64,000 nucleotides of DNA, from positions 2,542,001 to 2,606,000 of the forward strand of contig CM065885.1 of NCBI GenBank assembly GCA_033439255.1, in the 5' to 3' direction. How positions within the stretch are numbered: position 1 is the first letter of the stretch; each line of letters opens with the position of its first letter. This stretch comes from Hericium rajendrae. Taxonomy: Eukaryota > Basidiomycota > Agaricomycetes > Russulales > Hericiaceae. The notes beneath the pieces were generated by a model, which saw only the letters and a program-made list of their open reading frames with translations, had not been told where the DNA came from and did not search any database. The position numbers and the translations under genes were made by a program. Of the stretch, positions 21,031 to 33,314 are shown in pieces.

Positions 21031-23226
21031 CGCGCCACCGGCCCTCCTTGTACTTTGACAATTCTGATGGCAAGCATTCGGTATGCGCATGCCAGCGGTC
21101 TGGGAACGAGGCTGTCTTCGTGGATCGTAATGGTATGCCATTTTGATCATAACAATTCTGGACGAATGAAGTTTTTAGCTTTGCAGACGTCCAGCTGACC
21201 GCTGGGACCAGCGGCACATTCTTAGGTTGAGCCTCTCTTCCTCCATGGGCGGCTTTCTCGTCATCATACACACCCTTTGCCTCCCGTTGTGGTTCCTTTC
21301 GGGGGGCCTTGTGAATGAAACACGAGGCACGCACTCGCGCGTCCCGTCTCTCATGCTGCTCATTCAGGACCGGAGCAGAACATTTGTTCTGCCGACCGCC
21401 GCTCTTGGTCCCTGCTGAACTCAGGCGCGTAGGCTGGTGAGAAAACACACGACGGGAGAATTTTTGTCAGGGCTGACAATCGCCCGCACCGATGGTTCCA
21501 GCCAAGCCTCGTTTTGGTCGAGCTCAGCTCCTGCTGCCATCCATTGTGCCACGAGCCGCAGTACCTTCGACGTTGGTCGGTTACTGTGTCCCCCGTACTT
21601 ATCGCGCTTGTCATATAGTAGGTTTGTCTCGCACACGTTTTGCGATCATCGGACGGCGTCTCGACTCTCTTCGACAGGGGTGTGAGGTCTTCATGTCTCT
21701 TCATGTCTGTATCCGCCGACGTCCCTCATGCTAGGATGGTGCATGAAGAAATTGCGGAAGAGTCTGGTGTTTAGGGACATACGGTGCGCCTGCTTCGCCG
21801 ATTTAGTGGATGGGCTTTTTTTCCTGATTTACACGCTCCCTCTATCGTGCGGGTCCGGACTATATTGGCAAATTCTTTGACAATGCAGTATTTAATTTTA
21901 CAACGTTCTTCGATAGGCTTGGTCAGCCCCTTCTCTACCTCACGCATGGGGTCTTGGTATGAGACTACGTTCTTCGATATCGGGGGCCACTTCCTCGGAT
22001 TCCATCGCCGAGCCATATCTTTGAGTAGCGAGCAATTATGGCCTGGAAGGGCAGGATGTTCTATCCTTCACAAGCTCGTCAGCAGGTCGCAGATAATCTT
22101 AGAACATTCGGATCCGCAGAGCACGCATACATTCCACCTTTTGGTTTCTCGCGACTATGTGCTGTGTCTCAAAATAACTTACCACGATGCTCTCAGCGTT
22201 GCCCGAAAGAGGATCTGATGGACGTGAGTCCCTGAATGCGGAACAGGGCCGTCCCCTTGTTCGAAGTTATTCAATGACCTCGACCCCAGCCAGACTTTTA
22301 TCAAATGCGTATCCGCTTCTGGACATACGTGGTCGGCCATCTTTTGTTCCAGATGAAACGCCCTGCTCACTGTTGATCAGCTTTCACAATTTCGGTGGGG
22401 TTAGAGAGGGAGATATCCGTAAGCGCCCATGAGATGCTCCCCGGAACGCACATCCCCCGTCTTCCTGATCGTCAGCGTTGGCTTTCCCATGCCCAATTGC
22501 ATGAGCGTTACTAGCCCCGCAGGCCGGTTGTGCTTCGAAAGGTAATGGCATTCCGTAAATTCATTGACCAATCCCGCTGTTTTTCTGACGAGTTCTTTCC
22601 AGAGCAATGTCCTTTAATTCCTCGGAATCGCAACGTACGTCTTCTATCCGTCGACCTGCTGATTTACACTCATTTCAACAAGCATGTCTGACAATTGACG
22701 TATCATTCATACTGTCGATACCATCAACGTGTCGGTTTCTGCCACACAAAGCTTGTGTCGTACCATGTTATATAAAGTTTCAAGTAAGTAAGTTCATTCT
22801 GAAGCCCGGGACGACCGTCTGATGTTTCTCAAGGCATATCCCAGGGGTATTCATGCGTGTCCGTATCGCGATCTGCGCTCGGAAAGCGTCCGTATCATCG
22901 CAGATGCACTCCAGTCAGGGCGGCGAATGCTGTGTCCGCCCATCCTGAATGTCGGGGGCGCGTGCTTCCAGTGCCTTGCTCGAGCGTGCACGACGTCTTC
23001 GTCCCTTGAACTGAGGTTTCTATGTGTCAGCTCTGCGCATCCAATGCATCGAGGTGCCTCAGTGAGGCCCGCTCACCGCGTCTTACTCCATCCGCGCCTT
23101 CCTGCACGTCTTCCATCCCTGAATAGATTTCTCATGTCCCGATAGACATCAGCAGATCCCGTCCGACGGTCCCCTCGACTGTAGCGCGGACATAATGCGA
23201 AAATAATCTTCACGGCGCATGTGGCA
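21031..23226. other. Gene-free stretch left of the glyoxal oxidase gene
   Basis: Several open stretches of 60-145 codons occur on both strands (for example 21784-22218 +, 22401-22607 -), but none has a domain, a convincing splice set or a homologue I recognise. A decayed gene cannot be excluded. Confidence 0.4.
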
Positions 23227-23234
23227 TATAAAAG
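23227..23234 (+). promoter_or_regulatory. TATA box of the glyoxal oxidase gene
   Basis: TATAAAAG lies 67 bases before the start codon at 23301, so the 5' leader would be about 40 nt. Confidence 0.6.
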
Positions 23235-23300
23235 CGGTCTGTCTCGCGCTGAGGATCTCCAGCGCCCTGCCGCATCGTGCACACACGAACCACGTGGAGG

Positions 23301-26300
23301 ATGGTGTCCTTAACATTATTTCAGGTGTCTCTCGCCCTGACCGTCATTCCTGTGCGTTACCTGTCAGCACCGCTCCCCGTTGACTCGTTCGCTGATCATC
23401 GTGCTCGTCGCTTCTAGTTATTAACACAAGCTTTTCCGGGCCATGTCCCGCACAACCACTTCCGTCACCGGCGCCAAGTCGGCGCCACGCCCACTGACCT
23501 GCCTGGCAATTGGACTTCCCTCGGATGCTACACGTGTGTACTTCTGCACTTCTAGCTCTGCGTTTTTCTTCAACTTACGTCCCGGCTGCCAGCGACAATC
23601 CCGGAGCGCGCACGCTCGGCGCGTCGAGTTTTACCGACACGGCGAACATGACTGTCGAGGCCTGCGTCAACTTCTGCAACGACGCGAGCTTCATCTTCGC
23701 CGGCGTCGAGTTCGCGCAGGAATGCTGTGAGACGCGTCGTCATGTGCTTCTGCGCTTCCATTCCGGGCTTACCCCTGTGCTATCCATAGACTGCGGCGAC
23801 AACCTCCAGAATGGCGCCACCAACGCGACCGCATCCGACTGCAACACGCCCTGCGTCGGCAACGCGAGCGAAACGTGCGGCGCTGGTGGGCGGCTGAACC
23901 TGTACTGGAGCGGTGCGCAGCCTCCCCCGCCCCCCATTACCGCGCCAAGCAGCGGCCTCTGGGAGTCGCTCGGATGCTACAAGTAGGTTGCGTCAGCTTC
24001 TGAGCCGCCTCGAGGCTGATCGGGGTGTGCTTTCGTCCAGCGACTCCGCGGCTACCCGGGCCCTAGGCGTCGGCATGAATGTCGCGAACAACAGCGTCCA
24101 AACTTGTACAGATGCGTGCTTCCATGCCGGCTATCCGTTCTCGGGCATGGAGTACGCGGATGAGTGCTGTGAGTGGCGTCTGTCTGTCTGTCAGCGATGT
24201 GTACATCTGTCACGTCGGTGATAACTTCTTTGCGGATGGCGCTGACGGGTTCTCGACGGTGCAGATTGCGGTCTAACCATCGCGAACGGCGCTGTCCCTG
24301 AGCCAGCGACAGATTGCAACATGGTCTGCTCCGGAAATAGCTCAGAATTTTGTGGTGGACCCAACAGGCTCAACGTATACAACTATACCGGAACTGATCT
24401 TCCGCCCGTCAGTAATCCAGGGGGCGGAGGTGGTGGTGGCGGAGGCGGCACACCTGTCTTCCCTGTCACTTCTGGACTTCCAGGGACATGGAACTACTCG
24501 GCGTGCTATATGTGAGTATTTGTCTTCTGGAATCAGGGGTTGTGCTGAGTTTTGTCACAGTGACAATGCGAACGGCCGCGTCTTTTCCGACGAGTTGCCA
24601 GACAATGCGAACACCACCGTCGAAAGCTGTGTCAATGCTTGCATTGGGCTCAACTTCACCGTAGCGGGCATCGAATTCGCCGACCAGTGCTGTACGTCTA
24701 GAAGTGTCGATGCCTCTGGGAAATCAAAGTACTAACATCGGCTTCTTAGTCTGCGGAAATGATTTGATACAAGGGGCCGTCACGGCACCAGATTCCGACT
24801 GTAATATGGGATGTGCAGGGAACACGACGTCAGTTTGGCTTCATTGTGCATGTTCCGCACGTTGACAGATAGGTTGTGACAGCGAAGCATGTGGTGGTCC
24901 CAACCGGCTATCTGTCTACTCATCCAGCTCAAACGTCACTGTCTTCCCCGTGCCAACTCCCCAGAAGACAGGTCTTCCGGGTCAATGGGCATACCAAGGA
25001 TGTCTAGCGTAAGTTTTCTCGTTGACTCGCCTGCTGTGCTTCCTTGAGTTTCGTCCGACAGTGAACCCGTCCCCAACCGCGTCTTCCCCAATCAGCTCTT
25101 CCTTGTCAACAACAATTCGGCCGAAGCGTGTCTGAATCAATGCGCTGCGTTTGGCTTCGGGGCTGCGGGTATGGAGTTCGGTGACGAGTGTTGTAAGTGC
25201 GCATGCCCTCGCGTCGCGTGAGCAGAAACTGAAAACTGGCACAGATTGCGGTGATGTATCTGATATTCAGACCAATAACGCAAGTTTTGCGGCAGAGAGC
25301 GATTGCAATATCGCCTGCTCTGGCGATCCGATCCACCTCTGCGGTGGTGGATCACGCTTGTCGACCTACTTCTGGAACGGCACCTTGAATGTCTGGCACA
25401 CGCCTGAGAACACCGGCTACTATGAGGTGAGACTGGACCTTCCCGTGCCCTAAAGGTCGTCGTAGCTCATGTCTGTTAACCAGTTCCTGATTGGCGGTCT
25501 CATCCCACCCCTCCTGGCCACAGTCGGCATCAACAACAAGGTCTCCTTCCTCGAGAAGGGAGGCACCTCCGAGTTCGCGAACTCGACGGGCGCATACGAA
25601 CTCGATCTCTCTCTTGTCGATGACTTCTCGCATGCATGGCGCGAGATGCACGTCAAGACTGACGTATTCTGCTCCGGCGCGGTTGTCCTCCCCGACAAGG
25701 CTGCGCGCATCCTCAACGTCGGTGGCTGGTCTTTGGACTCCACGTTCGGCGTGCGTCTCTACGCGCCGGATGGGTCTCCCGGAGTGAATGGCACGAATGA
25801 CTGGGAGGAGAATGGGGACGAGTTGATGCTGCAAGTATGTAAAGCGTCGACCTCAATGCAGGATAGATACTCATCATATCTTGGTCTAGAACGGACGGTG
25901 GTATCCGTCGGCCTTGGTTTTGACTAATGGTAGTGTTCTCGTCATGGGAGGCGAGTCGGGCTCTAATGCCCCGGCCGTCCCGACTCTGGAGATTCTGCCC
26001 AGACCGCCCGGCGGAGACACTACCGTTTTCTTGGATTTCCTCAACCGGACGGATCCCAACAACCTCTATCCTTACCTCTTCAATTTGCCAAGTGGAAACA
26101 TCTTCGTTGGTATGACATCTGGTGTTCAGTGAGAGTCACGTCTCATTTCTTTCCAGGGTACTATAACGAGGCGAGGATCCTCGATCCTGTCACGTTCGAT
26201 ACCGTGACCGTGCTACCCAATATGCCAGGCTCCGTGGAGAGCTTCCTCGCTGGTCGTACCTATCCCTTGGAAGGCTCCGCAGTTCTCTTCCCGCAATATG

Positions 26301-27210
26301 CTCCGTATACCGATCCCGTCACTGTGCTCGTATGCGGTGGCTCGAATTTCGGTCTTGCTGTAGACAACTGTGTGTCTATTTCTCCTGAAGTTGAAAATGC
26401 GACCTGGACGCTGGAGCGTATGGTACGTTTCCGAATCGAATTGATACTTCCATGATTTAATCCCTACCTGCAGCCCTCGAGGCGCGTCATGCCCTGCTTC
26501 GCCGCGCTGCCTGACGGTACCTTCCTCATCGTCAACGGCGCGCAGCAGGGTGTCGCGGGCTTTGGCCTTGCCTCGGACCCCAATCTCTCGGCCCTCCTTT
26601 ACGACCCCTCGCAACCCGCTCGCGAGCGCATCTCCATCCTGAACAACACGATCGTCGCGCGGCTGTATCACTCAGAGGCTACGCTCTTGCCTGACGGCCG
26701 CGTACTCATCTCGGGCTCGGATCCCCAGACGCCCGGATTCCCCGAGGAGCTGCGAATCGAGGTTTACATTCCCCCGTACTTAAACGAGGGGCGCACGCAG
26801 CCCTCGTTCAACACCACTGAGACGGATTGGGACTATGGAGGTTCATATCAGATCACCGACGTGCACCTCGCGCACGGAACGACGTCCGACATGCGGGTCT
26901 CCCTCATCGCCGGTAAGTCCACGACTATTCGCACCAACTGCGGTCTGTTTGATTCGTCCCTCCAGCGACGTCGAGCACGCACGGCAACATGATGGGCGGC
27001 CGCACCATCTTCCCCGCATTCACGTGCGCCGGCACAACGTGCACTATCACCGCGCCGCCCGACGTAAAGATCTCCCCGCCCGGCTGGCACCAGCTCTTCA
27101 TCCTCGATGGCCCGACGCCCTCGCACTCCTCCTGGGTGCGCATCGGAGGTGATCCTGCGGAGCTGGGGAACTGGCCTGATTTCCCTGATTTCACAAGACC
27201 GGGTGTCTAA
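23301..27210 (+). CDS. Secreted copper-radical (glyoxal) oxidase with four WSC domains
   Basis: Sixteen exons: 23301-23351, 23418-23533, 23593-23726, 23790-23982, 24041-24168, 24265-24511, 24561-24691, 24750-24828, 24883-25008, 25062-25192, 25245-25426, 25484-25834, 25890-26109, 26157-26422, 26474-26912, 26966-27210; 1012 aa. A hydrophobic start ([16 protein letters not shown]) is a signal peptide. Four Cys-rich WSC domains follow, each with a G-C-Y/C-L start, an EC(Y/F)CG centre and a C-G-G/A-G end; introns fall at matching places in each. The second and third are parted by a Gly-rich linker. The oxidase part begins near residue 507 and has the radical Cys569 ([10 protein letters not shown]), Tyr628 (RWYPS), Tyr850-His851 ([16 protein letters not shown]) and His937 (STHGNMMGG), matching the Cys-Tyr cofactor and copper ligands of the AA5_1 family. 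Such enzymes oxidise small aldehydes to acids and release H2O2 used by lignin peroxidases; WSC domains probably anchor it to wall glucan. Confidence 0.93.
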
Positions 27211-27603
27211 GACACCCTATAGGTGCTACGGCATTCTGGCGTCCGTTCATTTTCCTCGCCTTGTTTTTCTCATATCTATCCTCTATTGGTTGAAAGCGCC
27301 ACGCGTGCGGACTACCCTAATCATTCGTTCTTGCTTCTCTGTTTACTTTCGGGTTTAGGTTTCTTCCTTGTGTTTCGGCTCAAATGTATGTTCGAAAACG
27401 AAGTTCTGGTTGCTTTGATTGAAAACTTGAGGAGGTTGACCTATGCACCCGTTCATTGTGACAGATGATGACTACACTATCTCTCCTGCAATAAATCTCC
27501 TTTTGTATAACACCAGAGGAGATGCTGGGTAGAAACATGGCTTTGTTTCACGAGATCCTATCAATGCCAAGGAACAAAAACAAAAACAAAAGGGGCTGGA
27601 TAT

Positions 27604-27674
27604 TGCATCAGCCGGGAGTCGAACCCGGAGCTAGGCCATGGGAAGACCCAATGTTACCGCTACACCACTAATGC
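27604..27674 (-). tRNA. tRNA-Gly (anticodon CCC)
   Basis: Read on the - strand: acceptor stem GCATTAG pairs with CTGATGC (one G-U), followed by discriminator A. The D arm GTGT/ACAT has a 7-nt loop AGCGGTA; the anticodon stem GGGTC/GGCCT contains G-U pairs; the loop TTCCCAT gives anticodon CCC; the T arm CCGGG-TTCGACT-CCCGG is perfect. Length is 71 nt with no intron and no encoded CCA. Confidence 0.9.
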
Positions 27675-28434
27675 TCGACAATAACTTTCAATGGGATACC
27701 CAAGTATAGAATGATATATCCTCTACCCGAAGGCTCCTGCCTGACGTCAAATCAAGAGCATGTTCACATCGTAACGATACGATATCTCCGTATATCGCAT
27801 CCCGTCCCGTGGCTGGATGTCCTGGTTGCCATTACAGTATCGCGAGCCTTGCGTGTGATCAATTTGGAACCATGAAGATTCAAGAAATCGAGCATGTGTC
27901 TCGATTATACACCCCTCCTGGACCATAAAACCTTCAGATGAAGTGCTTGAGCATGTCACCATACGCACAAAGCTGAAGCGGAAAAAAGAACCGCCCGAGG
28001 TGATCTGCGGTGATACAGTCGCGCGGTTACGGCCGCTACGCGTTCAATTGGCAATTGATGGTCTTCGGTGGTCATCCAACGGGGAAAGATGTAAAAAATT
28101 TAGTCAGCTGTAATTTAGAGGCTGTCATGCACGCCGCTGGGCGACAAATCCCGTTTTTATCGCCTCTCACTGAACCATCTTGATGTTGTGCTGAGGTAGG
28201 TCCACAGTGATCAAGTATCGAGCGTGGCCAGAAGGAAGGACGAAAGTATATTGCGCAGAGGCTTTCCCCCTGTTTTTTCGTGAGTCTTGTTTTGCTGCCG
28301 TCCCGCAGTTGGCCCACGCAGTACTGACACGCCGATTGCGTACAGACAATTGGGATAACGTCAGTTTTGCATGACGACCACCAGCTACACCTACTGGTAT
28401 CTGTCAGGATACACTACCTCGTACCGAGATCGGG
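27675..28434. other. Gene-free stretch between tRNA and Cys-rich gene
   Basis: Likely promoter and leader of the gene starting at 28435. No open frame of note and no clear TATA box. Confidence 0.5.
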
Positions 28435-31400
28435 ATGTCTGTGAATTATACGCAAGCCATCGCCAGCAGCAGCGCAAACGTCGTTGAGCGCGTGTCGTCA
28501 AGTTCGACATCGACAAGCGATTCGTATTCTGGCACGAACATTTTCGACAGAAGATGCCCTCGGAATCAATGTCGACATGCTCCATTACTTCCTCAGTGGG
28601 AATGGAAGCTATGTGCCGGCTGCCTGGATCAAACTCGCAAGGCGCAGAAAAAGACACGAGAAAAACGCGAGGAGAGAGCCCCGCCCCTTGGGCATGCCTC
28701 CAACAAAGATAACCATCAGGAGGTGGGTTTTCCTCGTCTTTGTCTTTGAACGCGCGTTCATTCTCTTTTCGACTGCGATCTTTCATGATGAATTGCCCGT
28801 ACTTGCTCGCGTTCGCGTATGATCAGGGACGCGCGACCTGCTACTTCTGCACGGCACCCATCATCGTCCCTCCAGGTCACACGTCTGGCCCTCTCGTCTG
28901 CGAAGCATGCTACCGACGTGCGTTAGCGGCGAAGGAGAAGCAAGCAGCGCGACAGGCCCAGGTGCAGAACATTCCGTATCAAGCGGGCGCGCCCATGTTT
29001 GCGCCTCCTATTCCTCCGCAACTACCGCGCCTTCCCGCGTCATATACCACGCTCAACCTCCAGGGGCCTTCGCCAGGCCCTCCACCAGGCCCTCCACCGA
29101 TGATAGTGCCTTCGCAGGCTAGACCCACCTATCCGCCTGTTGGGTCTCGCTATGTAGCAGGCAAGACTCGAATATCCGAGGTTCGTTCATGTGCTTCTGA
29201 TCGCCTGCGATGAAACTACATGACTCTGATTTCTAGCCTCCACCGCGACCCAAAAATCGGGAAACTCGGCCGCCGCAGATGGACGTCTCAAAATCTCTAG
29301 ATCGCGGGTCGACGGGCACAGGTGTTGGCTTGTCTGTCCCCGGCGACAGCGCGTCTCCTGGTGAACAGCAAGGGCCAAGCCCGATGGACCTGCCACATTC
29401 TGATCATTCTGAACCACTGCCAAAGGCCGAAGAGCCCGATCTTGAGTTGGATGACCTGGATGACCTGGAGCTCGCGTATCCCGAGGTAAGAGCCAATATC
29501 AAGTCGCATTTAAGTTTATGAAAATGACTGGCATTCGTCGACAGGACGACGAAGTCGCGTCACAATCCGAAACTGTGCCTGCAACTGCTGAAGCACAGCC
29601 AATATCCCCGCCTCGGCCTCCACCCGCAGATCTGCATCAGGACGTACACATGTACGAGCTGCAGCCTCAGCACGAGGAGAGCACGTCAGCCACTGGCCCG
29701 CGGAGCGTGTTCGACCTCCCCGACGGCTGGGACAGCGAGGTGTCAGACCTGACAGATCTGTTAGACGACGACTTGGGCGAGTCCGAGATCGATCCAGACG
29801 GCGTGCGTCCGTCTACCCACCCCGCACACCTACCATCTGACTGATTGACGCCATTCAAGCCGCCCTCAAAGCGGAGGCGCACCAATTCCGGACTGAAAAT
29901 CCGCATCAAGATTCCGCCCGGGTACATGCGCAAGCTGTCCGAGAGGAAACAGCGCCCCTGCGTCATCGGGGGGTGCGAGCGGATGCTCGATCCTGGGTAC
30001 AAGTGGAAGTTGTGCGAGCCGTGCCGCACGAAGTTCCGCGAGTATAGTCGCAAGCGGGTGAACATCCAGAATTCGCGCACGTACATAGACGGCGCGCCCC
30101 AGGTACGTCTGACTGACTGCGTGTCATATCACTTGCTGATCTTCTGCTATGATGGCAGTCCAAGGTTGACAATGGCCAGACGATGCCGGACACCCCCAGC
30201 GAGGTCAGGGCTCACGAACAGGAAGTGTTACTGTATTGACCTTCTCGCATACAGATCCCCGACCCTGCTCTTGGCACCGACCTGCGACTATGCACGATCC
30301 GCCACTGTCGGCGCCCCCTCCCGCCTGCAGAATCCTACAAATATCGTATGTGCGAGCCTTGTCGCATCCGCTCGCGCTTCACGTCCAAGAAGCATCGCGC
30401 GATGTGGTACCTCTTCGGCGACCCCAATGAGAACGGCCAGAAGCCGATTGGAGGCCTGTCGCATTATATCATACACGAGTATGAAAAGCAGCAGGCGGAG
30501 AGATTGCGTTATGAGGCTAAGGAGTGCCGCCCGAGAGAGGTGAGTCCTGACTTGCGACTGTTTGGCTTGGCCAGCTCTGAATGTTTTTGACAGGCTACGT
30601 CTGATATCACTGAGACTCCACAGCCGATGCTCGTGGATAAGCATGCGTCGGCGGTCGCAGCGAACGTGCAAGCCGCATCTAGAGTATGCAATATCCTCCG
30701 TCCAATCAATGAGACGATATACTCACCTATGATGGTCCGGGCAGCCACGGACAGCATTTCAGCATCTCGGAGAACTTCTGCAGACCCTCCGAGCTTATCT
30801 CGCAAGCTTCCTGCATGCGCTGGCCGAGCACACTCGTATCAAAATGAAGCTGAACACGCCCCCGACCTCCATGGAGCCCGTTCTCTTCATCTTCAACGGC
30901 GAGTATTCCATCGTGACCGAGGCGGACCTGGAAAATAATGCGACGCTGGTGGACGTGGTGGCTATGAAACGCTGCATCGAAGAGGCTCTTGGTCTTTCGT
31001 TCAAGTACGTGTAACCTCAATTCGAAATGCGGGAGAGTGCTCACGTGTGCTGCAGAATCATGGGCACGCCGATTAGGCAGGGCCATGAATTGCTTCTGCG
31101 ATTCACTTGCTTGCATACCTTCGCGTTGCCGATGTCCGGTCCCATCCACCCTCAGCAGACCGCCGTCTCCACGAACTTCGACAAAGAGCAGCCCATCTCT
31201 AGATCCATCACTGCGCGATCATCAGCATTAGCTCAAGGTGCAAATGTGGACGCTGTTCCCTCAGCGTCATCATGCGATGTCGTGCCCTCGTTAGACCTTC
31301 AAACGGGCTCTCTTCCTGCACCTACGCCTGCATCAGCAATAAAGGCGGAACCGTCATCGCCTGGCCACCTTCTTCCGGCAGTGAACTCCTTCCTTCCATC

Positions 31401-31533
31401 TGCGCCACCCGCAAAGCCCGTCATTGCGCTGCGTAACATGGCAGGCGAGGTTGAGATTCGCGTATCCATGGACAAGCGACATCCAATGCTCAGTGGGCAG
31501 CGGAGGATCATGCGTTTCCGGCTCGTCGGCTGA
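28435..31533 (+). CDS. Large protein with four Cys-x4-Cys / WK-x-C-x2-C motifs
   Basis: Ten exons: 28435-28722, 28827-29180, 29237-29485, 29545-29802, 29860-30102, 30159-30203, 30255-30539, 30594-30683, 30745-31004, 31056-31533; 849 aa. A zinc-ribbon-like motif occurs four times: CPRNQC...WEWKLCAGC near residue 40, a diverged CYFCTAPIIVPP...CEAC near 100, CVIGGC...YKWKLCEPC near 370, and CTIRHC...YKYRMCEPC near 450. The consensus is C-x4-C-x3-LPP-x3-Y-x-W/Y-K/R-x-C-x2-C, followed by a basic Arg/Lys-rich helix. Between them lie Pro-rich and acidic linkers (DLELDDLDDLEL) and a basic PPSKRRR stretch, probably a nuclear signal. The C-terminal 280 residues have no motif I recognise. Proteins with this motif are frequent in mushrooms and unassigned; metal binding and a nuclear role are inference from the Cys spacing and basic tracts. 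Frame is kept across all nine introns. Confidence 0.75.
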
Positions 31534-31920
31534 AGCATTCTCCATCTACTTGCCAACCCCCATCATCATTACTAGTTTACAGGTTCATTGGACTGTTACG
31601 CTTTCCTTCACCCGTCGCTTGCATTTGCTTTACATCCACATCGTACGCAAGTCCTTGTACCGATCTCTCGTTATTTTATTCCTTTATATTTCATATACGA
31701 TTCTTCACTTACCTTATTCGCATTTGCTTCATTAACACCGACATAGAATACCCTTTCCGACAACTACGGTCGCTTCATATTTGCTTCCCAACCGACCCAT
31801 TACCTCTTGTAAGTAGTGTATCGCCCGAATATACGAAAGTGTATATATCTTCATCATCGTTTCTTAATGAAAGGATCCCGCTCGATATGCAAGTTACTCA
31901 CAAGATGTATGTTCCTCGTC

Positions 31921-33314
31921 TCAGCCCTTTCTGCGCTTTCTATCTGGCTCCATCTCCGCTTGTCGCAGCGCCTCCTCGACCTCTTCATCGTTGAGATCAA
32001 GTTCAATATCCCACACCGGGCTCGCCGCGCGCTTCTTCCCATCCCCATTCGTGGCGGGAGGCATAGGCACGGGCGCGGGCGCGGGTGCGGGTGCGGGCTC
32101 AGGCGAATTGAGATCGAGCTCGATGTCCCAGATAGGGCTCGGCTCGCGGGCGCGCGCAGGCGGCGACGGCGGCGGCGGGCCCTCAGCAGCCCGCTCCTCC
32201 GCATCGTCGTCGCCCGCCTCACGCGGCGTCTCCTTCTCCTTGCCCTTCGCCGGGGCGCGCTCCTGCGAGCGCGGGAGGACGGGGAAGTCGAGCGCGCTGG
32301 TTGCGTAGTTCCGGAACGGGCGCTCGAACGCGTCTTTCATGCGCGCGACCTTCTTCGGGCCGAAGCCGGGCAGCTGCAAGAGCTGGTCTGTGGATGCGCG
32401 CGCGATGGCCGCCATGCTCTGTGCGGTGGGTTAGGTGGTGGAAGGGAAGGGTAGGGCGGAGAGGGCATACGCCGAAGGAGGTGCGGAGGGTCTCGACGTC
32501 GGTCTTGTTGACTTTGCTGATGCTCGTAAGCGCGTTGCGCATGAGCGCGGCGGGCGCGCGCTCGACGCGTTCGCGGATGAGGTTGGGTGGTTTGTGTTCG
32601 AATTGTTTGTAGGTGGTGAGGTATTGGCCTGCTTCGTCGGGCCTAAGAAGGCGGTGAGATGAGAAGGTAGGAGCGGAGACAGGTAGAACACATACGACCA
32701 GGCGACCACGATTGTTATATTATTGATGATGCAGATCTGTGAGGGGAATTCATATCCACATTTTCCATCGCGCTTGTTGATAGCAAATGTACAACGCACC
32801 TTCGTCAGCTCGCGAATATGCTCTTGATGTTCCGTCTGGAAAATTCGATGACTGTGAGGGAGCCACATGGAGTCAGATAAAATCCGACATACAATATCAC
32901 ACATCAACAGAAGGACTCGAAGATTGTACGAATGTCCAAGAGCTTCTATCCGCTGGTGGATATACTCTGGGTGAAGTCGGTGATATCGCAGACTAAAGGT
33001 TTCCAGTCTGTCTCGGGTTCATTGTACACGCGTCAAATCATTCATACCTAAGGAAAAGTACACCCGTCGTGCGCCCGACCTGGAAATCAGCCTTGATCTC
33101 GCCAAACTCCTTCCCCACGTTCCGTACTGCCTCGAGTACGGGGTTAAGCCTCTACGTGACTGTCAGGAGAAACACGGTGGCACATAAGAGACAGACCTAC
33201 CTGGCACGGATTGATGATGATATTATTGCCTGACCCAGGTTGAACAACTGGTGGTTTCGATGGCCGCTTGTTGCTGGAACCTGCAATAGGTGCGGAAGGA
33301 CGGATACTTGACAT
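31921..33314 (-). CDS. ERCC1/Rad10/Swi10 DNA excision repair protein
   Basis: Seven exons (33201-33314, 33048-33151, 32992... to 32893, 32800-32835, 32696-32736, 32471-32642, 31921-32418) encode 354 aa. The central domain carries NIIINPCQRLNPVLEAVRNV, FGEIKADFQVGRTTGVLFLS, RYHRLHPEYI and IVVAWSPDEAGQYLTTYKQ, the classic ERCC1 XPA-binding/nuclease-like core. The helix-hairpin-helix region follows, ending in LLQLPGFGPKKVARMKDAF at about 200-218. It pairs with XPF/Rad1 as the 5' nuclease of nucleotide excision repair and also acts in crosslink repair. The C-terminal 120 residues are an extension not found in yeast Rad10. It carries the undecapeptide SPxWDIELDLN twice (283-293 and 322-332) around a Pro-Ala linker, then an acidic and basic end (DRKRRKG). 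It is divergently arranged with OMA1. Confidence 0.93.

Noticed and set aside
21784-22218. Open frame of 144 codons on the + strand
   Set aside because: No domain, no splice context and an equally long antisense frame; treated as chance.
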